From Pachyseris speciosa (lineage: Eukaryota > Cnidaria > Anthozoa > Scleractinia > Pachyseridae), in contig JAEMWC010000374.1 in assembly GCA_016490735.1 (NCBI GenBank), forward strand, positions 577,501 through 641,500: 64,000 nt of DNA, read 5' to 3'. Shown here piece after piece: positions 12,181 to 22,589 of this stretch. A model generated the notes under the pieces. The model was given only the letters and a program-made list of their open reading frames with translations, made no database searches and was not told where the DNA came from. Each line of letters opens with the position of its first letter. The first letter of the stretch is position 1. The position numbers were made by a program, and so were the translations under genes.

Positions 12181-13564
12181 CAATGAAAGAAAATCCTTCT
12201 TTGCATAAATATTAACAATAATAAGCTTGAAAGAAGCAGGATTTCAGATAAGATTTCAAAGCAGGGTGTCAAAAAGGAATTCCAACAGGTTAGATTCTCA
12301 CTGCTCCCACCAAACCATTATAATTGTATTGATTTGATGGGTTACATATCTTACCATTATGTTTTTTTGATCCGAGAACACCCTCTTATCTGGAACACTG
12401 AAGAAGTCTTTTAAGGCACTTTGTCTGCTGCCATTACTTTTGTAATCTGAATTTTCACCATAATTTATCCGGTAATGTTTAACTAGTAAATGTTGGACGG
12501 TAAACAAACCCCAGGAAAGAATATCAAGCTAGTAAATTGGCCCAGTTAAAACTCAGCCTATTTAAAAAAAAAATTAAAGTTATACTTAAATTTGGCCTGG
12601 TTCATAGATCGTCACTCATTTCGAACCATTCCCAGTGGTCTTCGATCAAGCACTGTACTCCCAGGGGCAGGAGGTGGGGAAGGGAAGGAGAGTAGGATCT
12701 CCCTTCCCCCATTCCCTGAAATACCTTGCTCGTAAGCTATGCTCAGTGTGCTTAAGTAAATGCTTACTTTTGGAGTCAATGAAAATATATGTGACAAATA
12801 CAGGGTTAATTAAAGCACGTTTTGTAGTGCAACCATAGTTTATCGAGCCTCAGAATAATAAGATGAAGTGCACTACTGTACATGTATTTCAGAATTTAAT
12901 ACCAAGATTAAAATGTGTATAGATAGCGATACGTAAGCTCAAGTTAATGTTTCTCTGCCAACTCATGGCATAAGCTGTCCTGAGTTAACTGAGATAGTAG
13001 TACACTAAAAGATCATGTAAACGTAAGCTCGTAGGTAAGTTCAAATTATCGTTCATGTCTTAACCCGTCTGAAAATAGAAACATAAGCTTAATTTTAACA
13101 TGAGAGTTCATTTGAGGAAAACAGAAGAATAAATATGTACACCACCTTGTATTTCAATAATCTTTGCTTCTTGTACGCAAACCATGTTAAATTCCACGAA
13201 AACAAAAGTGAATTGCTCAAGTACGCCTTGAAGTTTCTTTTCGTTGCGTTCGTGGTATTCGTTCCCAGGTCTCTCCAGCATTAACAGCCCGGTAATAATA
13301 TTGCAACATGATCTCCTCGTTGAATTAACGATTACAGTTAATTGTCAAGTTGCTTTGAAAATATGATTATCGTTAATTTAGAAGACTGTTTCCCAGGACA
13401 TTTCAGAAACGAACAAAATAAAAAAAATTGTACCATTTTGGACTGGATTTCAACCCCGAACTACAACTAGTAAGAACGGCTACTTACCACCAGAACACTG
13501 AACAAAAAGAGACTTTGAACGCTTTCAGGGTGCATGCACCCACTGAAATTTTTTTAAATAAAAT

Positions 13565-13675
13565 GTCCTCTGAAATGGCTAGAAATGCATTTAAAACTAA
13601 CATGGCATGGCTTGGTGAAACTTATATACTTTCAGCAATAAAAAAGCGGTATTTTAAAACAAGAAGTCAATTACT
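13565..13675. repeat. Dispersed repeat, partner at 28795-28892
   Basis: TCCTCTGAAATGGCT, a CATTTAAAACTAACATGG-like stretch and GAAACTTATATACTTTCAGC occur in the same order at both places, with scattered substitutions. The sequence upstream of the second copy (GGGGGGATCTGGGGTGTTCC) resembles the interior of the hAT remnant at 26018, so these may be fragments of the same transposon family. Confidence 0.6.
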
Positions 13676-13739
13676 TTTGAGATAAAGCGTCAAATTTTTT
13701 AATGTACAAAAGTAGGGGGGTAAAGGCTCCCTCCCAGCC

Positions 13740-14150
13740 CCTCCTCCTCCGCGGTCTCTGTCATTTTATTTCTCATTCTTTCAATTTCCCTTAAGCCATC
13801 AAATTCGAGCTCGATTTGTCTCAATCGAGCTCGAATGTACCCCCTCTCCCCCGGAAAAAAAGGTATCCTCACATACACTAGAATCGGATCAATTTTACTT
13901 TCTGGGCAACCGTGCTCGATATATGCAAATCGAGTTCGGAATGCAAATCGACCACTACTTCCAATTCCACCTCGGTTGGGCGTGCTCAATTTGCAGTAAA
14001 TCGAGCTCGAATCCTAGGCGCGCTCGAGAGTAAATAATCGTGCTCGATAGCTTGTCGAGCTCCACTATCAGAGTCCGCCCACTTACTTTCCGGGGGGAGG
14101 GAGAAAAGTCAAATCAAGCTCGATTTGGTCAAATCGAGTTCGGTCAACTC
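13740..14150. repeat. CGAGCTCG-rich repeat, long variant
   Basis: Many copies of TCGAGCTCGA-like words are spread over about 350 bp. The stretch 13780-13890 (TTTCCCTTAAGCCATC, then RATTCGAGCTCGATTT, a C-rich tract and GGTATC) matches 47365-47470. This copy ends at 14141 in the phrase CGGTCAACTCTTATCGAGAG, which also occurs at 44351 and at the start of the Penelope-like element (44664). Confidence 0.75.
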
Positions 14151-14241
14151 TTATCGAGAGGACTCTGACAGAGTATATTGCGAAGTGGGAAAGTGACTGA
14201 TTCATTGTCATTGTCTTTTTTTTTTCGTTTTAAATTTATAG

Positions 14242-14324
14242 GGAGTCAAGAGGGTCTCAAGAATGGTGACAGAGACAAGAAGAGAAAAGAGAGAAGGCAA
14301 AGAAACGCACATAACAAATTTTAA
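14242..14324 (+). CDS. Orphan basic-tail terminal exon (SQEGLKNGD...HNKF)
   Basis: After the acceptor AAATTTATAG (a pyrimidine tract lies at 14210-14230), a phase-1 exon encodes 26 residues with the core DKKRKERRQR, then TAA at 14322. A nearly identical exon lies at 44453-44535. The flanking 200 bp (14141-14349) also match 44351-44572. No upstream exons of a gene were recognised here. It is either a tail of an unseen gene or the source of the copy at 44.4 kb. Confidence 0.4.
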
Positions 14325-14671
14325 TTTTTCCAATTAGCAGATATTTTTTAACAAATTACAGATTAGGAGTAAATATGCAGTGATACTACAAACTCAAAGA
14401 TTGACTATCTAACTTTTCTCTCAGTTCCGAAAATCAACGTTAACACGGTTAATTGAAATCTTTCGAGGGATTAAAACGCTTTATCTTCCCTGAATTTATT
14501 ACAAGTAAAACTAGATAATGGTAGCTGACAGCAGTTTCCAGCTCTTATGCTTTTATAGGTCACTACTAGCTTCCTTTTAGCACCAAAGATGATGAAGCCA
14601 GCAATACCAATTTTGTCGTCATTATTTTTGAAACACGGGCGAGGGGACATTAACATGCTTCTTTCTGCCGC

Positions 14672-16023
14672 TTAATTCACAGGCTTCCCAAGCTCAAAAT
14701 TCGACTCTGCATCAGCTTGTTTATATAGAGAATTGTATGGGAAAGTGGCCGGTTTGTAAAAAAAGTGTGTAAATAACTATCTAATCAGAAATAAAGTTTT
14801 CCTACCTCAAATGTGTCGCGTACTTGTCTCTTGTGCCGATTTTGAAGCCATTCTGACGCCGCTTAGTGAAGTTTTTCGAAATCGTTGTCTCTCCTTCTTA
14901 AAGAAGTAGAAGGCAGACCACTCTATCGATCGCATCAATCGCTGGCCAGACGTCACTCCACAAATCTCTCTCTCCTCGAAAGGAAAAGTCCCGAATCGCG
15001 ATAAAACCAACAGTTCCATAAGGCCCGATAAATTTCACTCCATCTACGTGTGTTTCGGCGGTCAAAAGACTCGTGAAGAACGAAAACTTTGGCTTGAAGT
15101 TCGCCTCTTCGGCTTTCCTGAGATGCTTGTGACCGACCTCGCGACAACGGCCGTTAACGCAAGGTCAAGTAGCTGGTTTCTGATTGGTCCATTTGAATTA
15201 AGTCACACGCTGACAACACGACCCTCCACCGGAGGGAAAGGTACATTTTGTCGCGAATCAAGTGTCACACTAGGGCTGCAGCTGGTTTGTAACCGTGACA
15301 GAGTTCACAACTATCAAGCAAATTTAGAACGATAAGATTAGATTTTCAGCATGAGATAGTTATCGTTCTAAATTTGCTTGATAGTTGTGAACTCTGTCAC
15401 GGTTACAAACCAGCTGCAGCCCTAGTGTGACACTTGATCCGCGACAAAATGTACCTTTCCCTCCGGTGGAGGGTCGTGTTGTCAGCGCGTGACTTAATTC
15501 AAATGGACCAATCAGAAACCAGCTACTTGACCTTGCGTTAACAGCCGTTGTCGCGAGGTCGGTCACAAGCATCTCAGGAAAGCCGAAGAGGCGAACTTCA
15601 AGCCAAAGTTTTCGTTCTTCACGAGTCTTTTGACCGCCGAAGCACACGTAGATGGAGTGAAATTTATTGGGCCTTATGGAACTGTTGGTTTTATTGCGAT
15701 TCGGGACTTTTCCTTTAGAGGAGAAAGCGATTTGTGGAGTGACGTCTGGCCAGCGATTGATGCGATCGATAGAGTGGTCTGCCTTCTACTTCTTTTAGAA
15801 GGAGAGACAACGATTTCGAAAAACTTCACTAAACGGCGTCAGAATGGCTTCAAAATCGGCACAAGGGACAAGTACGCGACACATTTGAGGTAGGAAAACT
15901 TTATTTCTGATTAGATAGTTATTTACACACTTTTTTTTACAAACCGGCCACTTTTCCATACAATTCTCTATATAAACAAGCTGATGCAGAGTCGAATTTT
16001 GAGCTTGGGAAGCCTGTGCTTAA
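14672..16023. repeat. Long near-perfect inverted repeat, 667-bp arms, ~20-bp loop
   Basis: The left arm is 14672-15338 and the right arm 15357-16023. They read as reverse complements with only rare differences (for example TCGCGAATC against GATCCGCGA, and ACACGC against GCGCGT). The loop is AT-rich. Each arm contains a CCAATCAG box and an outward-facing ATGGCTTCAAAATCGGCAC followed by CATTTGAG and GTAGGA, so each arm could carry a promoter and first exon, but I do not recognise a product. TTAA lies at both outer edges, though the next bases differ in length. The high arm identity means either a recent duplication-inversion or gene conversion between arms. Confidence 0.9.
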
Positions 16024-16414
16024 TTTTTTAAAACCAAAACAAATGCGAATTATTTTTCGTACCCAAAATGAAAACCGTATAACTGAGGCACCATGATTGT
16101 TTGATTTGTTTTGAATTATTGTGGTGGTATAACCGATTGTTTCGTACCCAATGTGACGTCGACTCGTATCAAATAAACATCGTCCAAAATAAATGTACAA
16201 CCAAAGCTAGCACAGAATACTAAATGAATTCTTGGTTAAATAAAATTGTGAATGATTAAAATACATTTTTCTGTTTAGTTGGCCCTATAAGCGCGCCATT
16301 TTAGAAACTAAGTTGTTTCGTATGCCTGATTCGAGTTGAATTTGAGATAAGCTGGCTGCGATTAATCAACGTAACATTGGGTACAAACTGAAAGTTATTA
16401 ATTATCGTATTATT
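16024..16414. other. Non-coding; part is the parent of a fragment at 44604-44640
   Basis: Nothing codes here. The bases 16378-16414 immediately left of the TIR element recur in inverted orientation at 44604-44640. Confidence 0.5.
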
Positions 16415-19400
16415 CATGGCCAGATATTCATTTCACTTTTGCACGCGGCACCGCTGACCGAGACGCAGGCTCTAGGGATGAGATAGCCCAGCTTCGATCG
16501 TTTTGTATGAAAAAGTTGAACAATAGAGATGAGGTATGGATTACAAAAAAAATGAATTAAATAATACCTCAACAGTTGATATTCTTAGTCATGTGTACAA
16601 GTCATTCCTAAGTCATATTCATTTAAATTTCGTGGCAACTTTACCTTGTATGTTTATTTCACCAATAATGGGTTTTCTTATGTAATCACTATGGTGGCCA
16701 TACCATAGGGCCAATCATTAGTCCTGTACTAACAGAATAAACTAGTACTTAGGCCTACATCAAGTTATTAGAGCAAGATGGCGGCGAAAAATGAACACTG
16801 ATGTCTTGAAGCGAAGACAGTATTTTAACACGCAGGGATCCTCGAATGATTGAAGTGGTCACCCTACCGTGTGTTTGTATTACGAGCCGAACTTTTACCT
16901 TTGTTGGGATGAGATGGGAAAGACGAGGATGCTTTTTCCGAGGAAGAAAACACTGAAATGTGAAAGAGACGAATGTCTTTTTGAAGTTTCGGAACGAACA
17001 AATGCGAATTTGTCAATGGTGTTGTCGTCAAGGACCAACGATAAATGGCATTTTGGAGTGCAATGGTCGATTTTATAGACATTTGTATGGAAGACGAAGG
17101 TAAAATATATTGTTTGTACTTTTTGTGCTGGGAACTGCGAAACTTAAATCTGCGAATTCAATTTTGCCCAAAACAATATCTATAAAATTCGTTGCCTGGG
17201 TCAAGTTGTCATCCAACATGGCCTACTTCCGGTTGAACCGGGAGCTCTAATTTGTGCGTGACGAAAGTTGCAAACGAAGAATATGAGATTGAACAAATTG
17301 TTTATCTTTGTAGCAGCTCGTGCTATTTATTGTAGAAGTTTTGCCTTCTCACATATCTCTGTAAAATTATGTTTGTGTTCGTAGTGTTTTTAAGTGTCGA
17401 TAACTACTGCGCGTGGTATGGCAAGCCAAATGTAGCAATATTCAACTCATCTAATTTTATATTCAGTTATGTATTTTGTTTTCAACTATTGGTTTAATAT
17501 TCAACTTTTATTCAACCTTCAACACATCATTCAACATTCAACTATTTATTCAACATTCAACTAGTCATTCAACATTCAACACATCATTCAACATTCAACT
17601 ATTCATTCAACATTCAACGCATCATTCAGCATTCAACTATTGATTCAACATTCAACTATTGATTTAACATTCAACTATTGATTTAATATTCAACTATTCA
17701 TTCAACATTCAACGCATCATTCAACATTCAACGAGTCATTCAACCAGTCAGTATAAAAGATGGACTGTGGACTGCGGACCCGGACTGCGGACTGGGTATA
17801 AAACGCGGACTGAGTATAAAATGAGGACTGAAGGCTGCAGACTAGGTACAAAACAATGTGCAAAAGGCAGGTGTAGTCATGGCCCACCCTATGGCCTCCC
17901 AGCGGTCGTTTTTTTTTTTTTTAAACTCAGTTCATCCTGTGTGAACTGAACGTTTTCCATCAACACTCCCTGTCATACCAACGACTCTCTTTGTGGCGGT
18001 TTGCTCAAAATTTTCAGTGTTAAACAGACTCGTGGTAGATTGGAATCAGGAAAACCAGAATGCCGTATAAATACAACTTTCGGGCATATGGTCCTATTCC
18101 GTGCAGATCATCCAGTGAACTGGGTCCCAGTTTCTGTCGCTTGCGTGAACCCGCGATGACTGAAGAATCCAAACCAGCTTGAAATAGTATAGGATCCAAG
18201 CATGTAATACACCTCCCCGTAGCCTTTACGATATGAAACGTAATTATTTTAATACTGAAGGCCTCATGTTTTCCCGTTGTTGGAACCGTCGACAGTGTAA
18301 AGTTTATGCACCCAGTGGGGTCGTCTCCCGGGCCTACCAGGGAGACATGGGGGGGACAATAAGGAGATAGATGTGATTCTTTGCCCGAGGGTAGGGGAAA
18401 ATCTTGACATTGTTTTACATCACAGATTAGGAGTGGGGAAATTCACAAGTTTGAAAACGACGTCACGGGGATTTTCAGCTGAGAGGCACCTCACCAAGTG
18501 GGCTTTGTCTTGAGAGATTCCCCAACCCCTGGGGGAAATTCCTCAAGTTTGCTTGACTGATTTTACAACCCCCCTGGTTAGCCAGGGGGTCGATCCCATG
18601 AGGAAACTGATGACATATGCATTTACGCCTGGTGGTCAGAGCACATAGATCAGGTGTTTATTGTTATATACTTTTGAAACAAAAATTGAAAGTAAGTTCA
18701 GCTCCAAGGTTTTTTTTTTCTCTCCTCAATCTTTTTCTTCAAAGAACATTTAAGAAATTGCGACAGGAAACATAATTTGGGACAGCATCAACAGAATCAA
18801 ATGCACGTGCATTACCGTGGGAATGGTGAACAGTGATTGGTTGAAGTTTTCCCAAATTTTACATACCTCAGGAGACGTGATTGTCTTGGAATTTTGGAAA
18901 GCATTTAATTTAAAAAGAACTAAGGGTCTAAAATATTCCGAATTCAGTTCTACCACGAGTCTGCTTAGCAAATTTGAGCGAAACGCCGCCGAGAGAACAG
19001 AAGAGAGTCGAAGGTATGACAGATTGACGGAGAAGGTTGTTTACACAGGTTTCCAGCAATGCTGAACCGAGTGTTTTGCACTTTGTAGACAGCTGTATTA
19101 ATTTCAGTTTTTTTTTATTGTTTTTCTTAGCAAGAAGACCCGTCACGCGAGATTCCCGCCATTTTTATCATAATTAGCCAATCATATTATACCTTCCTTG
19201 TGGAATCGAACGATCCAAGAGAAAGGACCCTGTTATTGAAAACAGTATGTTCGTGTTTTTTGCACTGAAAAGGAAAATAATTTTACTAGAAAACATTGCA
19301 AAAATATTGAAAAACTTAAAACCATCTCGGTTAAAATTTTAAAATAGCCTGTTTTAAACGGGATTACGCCTCACAGAATTGAAAGTATATCAACAATACG

Positions 19401-20258
19401 ATAGAGAAAGTTTGCTGTTGAAGTCTCGTTTTCGATTATATCTGATTTGTTAAGAATGACGGTTAGTTGGCTTATATGTATCATTTATTTTCAGTTGACT
19501 AGCTAGCTTGTGCAAAGTGGAATTGCACATTAAACTAGTTCAAAACAACTGGTAGATGCTGTGGACATTATTTTCCTGGTGTATCTTCAAATCCAGTAGC
19601 ACGCTATAAACCCGCGGTGCGAAACACCGAGTTTTAAAAAATTGACCACCAGTAGGCCATAGGGTAGGCCATAGCCTACACCATGGCCTACACCACGGTT
19701 TGGCCATACCCGTCTTTTGCACAGTGTTTTGTACTCAGTACGCATTTGGTTCCTAGTCCTCCTTTTACGGCCCAGTCTGCAGTACGCAGTCTGGGTCCAC
19801 AGTTCTCAGTCCATCTTTTATACTGACCGGTTGAATGACTCGTTGAATGTTGAATGATGCGTTGAATGTTGAATGATGCGTTGAATGTTGAATGAATAGT
19901 TGAATGTTGAATGATGTGTTGAATGTTGAATGACTCGTTGAATGTTGAATGATGCGTTGAATGTTGAATGAATAGTTGAATATTAAATCAATAGTTGAAT
20001 GTTAAATCAATAGTTGAATGTTGAATGATGCATTGAATGTTGAATGAATAGTTGAATGTTGAATGATGTGTTGAATGTTGAATGACTAGTTGAATGTTGA
20101 ATAAATAGTTGAATGTTGAATGTGTTGAAGGTTGAATAAAAGTTGAATATTAAATCAATAGTTGAAAACAAAATACATAACTGAATATAAAATTAGATGA
20201 GTTGAATATTGCTACATTTGGCTTGCCATAGCGTGGGTGAAATTTAATTCTGGCCATG
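16415..20258. mobile_element. DNA transposon copy 1 (TIR CATGGCCAGA), split by a nested element
   Basis: The left end is CATGGCCAGATATTCATTTC and the right end is the complement, ending TTCTGGCCATG at 20258. The interior 16430-17410 matches copy 2 (42142-43140) in inverted orientation over its whole length. Removing the nested fold-back (17417-20230) and one target duplication recreates the uninterrupted structure seen in copy 2. No transposase domain is visible, so it is non-autonomous. I found no convincing target duplication for the outer element. Confidence 0.85.
17417..20230. mobile_element. Fold-back element with satellite-filled terminal inverted repeats
   Basis: The ends are TATGGCAAGCCAAATGTAGC and its exact complement ending GCTTGCCATA. 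The arms are about 490 bp (17417-17910) and 585 bp (19645-20230). Most of each arm is a tandem array of ATTCAACATTCAACTAKTC-type units (left 17500-17755, right 19830-20140). Inside that is a GGACTGCGGACT segment and then a CCATAGGGTAGGCC-type segment. The central 1.7 kb has no recognisable transposase. The 6-bp duplication GCGTGG flanks both sides (17411-17416, 20231-20236). The empty site is visible in copy 2 of the host element near 42170. Confidence 0.9.
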
Positions 20259-20481
20259 ACAACCTACAACCTTACATAATAAATGATAAACTTAATGAGG
20301 AGCCTTCCAGTTTCATCCACCCATCTGTTAATGTCTTTCAATTCTCTTCCCCACATTTTTCCTTCAGTGAGTGTAACCTGTCGTAGGCGAAAGACCTTTT
20401 GTTTCTCGTTTCCAGGCATCATCACAATCCTAAGTGAAGAATAAATTTGTTTGGCATAACTGAGAGCTAGTTTATCTCTAG

Positions 20482-20621
20482 TTTATTATATGACTGGCTC
20501 TTTCAGCGGTCAAGATGAATCAATTCCCCTGCTGTGATGGAGCCATCTTGACCGCTCGGGATAGCCCGTTCGTCCCGCGTGTTACTATCTTTTAATTGCG
20601 TCCTTTGAGTCATATAATAAA
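20482..20621. repeat. 140-bp hairpin with nested inner inverted repeat
   Basis: TTTATTATATGACT is matched by AGTCATATAATAAA at the far end. Inside, GCGGTCAAGATG (20506) pairs with CATCTTGACCGC (20544). It shares the GGTCAAGATGGC word with the next hairpin. Confidence 0.7.
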
Positions 20622-20644
20622 TCCTTTATTGACCACGCTTGTTC

Positions 20645-20761
20645 GGTCAAGATGGCGGGATATTGGCCTCGTTCTTTTTTTGTGTGTTTATGGACCTCGA
20701 CTTCGTCTCGGTCCATTAACACGCAAAAAAAGAACTTGGCCAATATCGTGCCATCTTGACC
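20645..20761. repeat. 117-bp hairpin (MITE-like)
   Basis: GGTCAAGATGGCGGGATATT and the following GGCC, GTTCTTTTTTTG and GGACC words reappear as reverse complement to CATCTTGACC. Arms are about 55 bp. Confidence 0.8.
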
Positions 20762-20924
20762 TCACGCTTGGCCAGTAACCCATAGTATTGGGTGAGAGAA
20801 AAGAGGACTTATTTGTAGCAGCTAAATTGTGGGTATATCCAATATTAATAATGATAATAATAAACTTCAAAAACATCGTGTGGTTCATTGAAGCGACATC
20901 TTACTTCGTGCTGCCACGAAACCT

Positions 20925-21006
20925 TAATAATACTAATAATACTAATACCGGTAATACTAATAATAATGATACTACTACTACTACTAATAATAATAATAAT
21001 AATAAA
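20925..21006. repeat. AAT/ACT microsatellite
   Basis: Runs of AATACT, ACT and AAT trinucleotides. Confidence 0.95.
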
Positions 21007-21285
21007 CTTTATTGGCTAACACAATAACTGGTAAATCCAGTATTTGACATTGTCGGTCAAAAATATTTCCAGTTTAGAAACAACTAAATGGTAAAACAGA
21101 AAACGGTGCACAAGTAGGATCTCACTTGGCCTCCTAGCTATGGCCTCCTATTATGCAATGTGCTCTGAGGAGAGTAAAGAGGAAGGCTGGATTTGGCTAA
21201 CTGTTTGATATCAAAATCCCTGTGGGATGTTTCTTTGAGTTTCCATAGCATGACCCTACAATGGAATACTTTTACTCCCCTCAGG

Positions 21286-21456
21286 AATACACCATTTTGC
21301 AAATGATCAGTTCTTGGTGGTAGATCCAGTCCTTTGTGGGGGCAAACAGCCATTTTAGGACATAATTTGAAATTGTAATTTTGACCGTTTGCCCCCACAA
21401 AGGACCAGATCTACCCACAATTCACCAGGAACTGATCATTAGCAAAATGGTGTATT
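21286..21456. repeat. 171-bp hairpin (MITE-like)
   Basis: AATACACCATTTTGCAAATG and the following TCAGTTC, TAGATC and CTTTGTGGGGGCAAAC are mirrored as reverse complement up to CAAAATGGTGTATT. The loop is about 30 bp. Confidence 0.85.
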
Positions 21457-21680
21457 GATGCTATTAAATAGAAGGGACCTCACCACTCCTCCCTCCCCAG
21501 TCAACCTCTGAGCTGCCTGTACTCTCAGTATGATTAGTTTACTTCAGTCCTGTCTTGATCATTGTATACCCTATTTTCGTGGCTCCTTACCTTATCAGTA
21601 CGGTAACTGGATGTGAAGAGGACATAAGCTGCAGATACAAGTTTTTATCGCAAGTCAAAACACTCCTCCACCTCTGTCTT

Positions 21681-22550
21681 TCACAGGAAAACGTATTCAC
21701 TTGTCAGAGGCTCCTGTTGGGACTCCAATTGCAAAGCCAGACTTGCTGGGAAATCTTTGATGTCCCAAGTGAAGGACACCACTGTGTCATCTACAGGGAG
21801 AGTTGTTTCGCCACCATACTTCTGCAAAATGGTCAGACAATTTACATGAGTAGCCCTTATATATATCCCATAATGAAACTGGGGCAAAATTAACATTTCA
21901 TTACGCCGCCATTATTTTGTGTTTGACAGTTTAATGGCTTGAGCAACGTGTTGCTCCAGAAAATATGTATACCATCCTCAAGTCCTTTTCTCTCTCCTTT
22001 TTAAAAATACCTGTCCCTCTGGGAATTCTATTTTGGCCTTATACTTTTTAATTTTCATTTTTACCTTTTAATTTCTCCCACCTATTTCAAATTACAGTTT
22101 GTCTTTCATGTCGGTGGACATGGTTACTCTTTTGTAGTACACAATAATATTGTGTGCAAATAATAGTTCGAAGGGAAAAAAATGACATAATGTTAGTTAC
22201 CTTTTCACGTATGATCCGGCGCAGTCTTTGAATCTCTCCTGACTGGAGTTTAAAATGACTGCCTGCAGCCTCAGTGACATGCCGTTCAAAATCTTCGCGC
22301 TTCATTATGCGTTTGCATCCTGTTACACTGCATTCCAAGGCTTTTTTCCGGCACTGGTGTTGGTGCAAATTCACTTGGTTGCTAAAGCAAAACATATAAA
22401 TTGGGTTTTTCGTTTCTGTCATCACTGACTGAACTTCTGTTGCCATGGATTCCGGCGAATCGGGGTCAAATTTTCTATAAGTGCTCAGTGTGATATCAAT
22501 GTAAAGTAGATGGGTTCATCATTGTAATAGTTACAGAAAAGTATGTGATG

Positions 22551-22589
<39 letters not shown>

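Larger units (their letters stand above)
10342..13420. other. Non-coding stretch with small elements listed separately
   Basis: Apart from the pogo-type MITE at 11314 and the palindrome at 12119, nothing codes convincingly. A CT-rich/GA-rich tract lies around 12660-12715. The open frames here are short and have no splice context. Confidence 0.4.

Noticed and set aside
15048..15647. Identical 95-residue frames on opposite strands
   Set aside because: They are the two arms of the long palindrome, and their openness is shared by inheritance. There is no recognisable domain.
14660..16030. piggyBac assignment for the palindrome because of TTAA at both edges
   Set aside because: The bases next to TTAA differ in number between the ends (TTCACAGG against GCACAGG), and no piggyBac-type TIR is seen.
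17500..20140. CRISPR array or centromeric satellite (regular ATTCAAC repeats)
   Set aside because: The repeats are direct variants without unique spacers and form the two inverted arms of one transposon.
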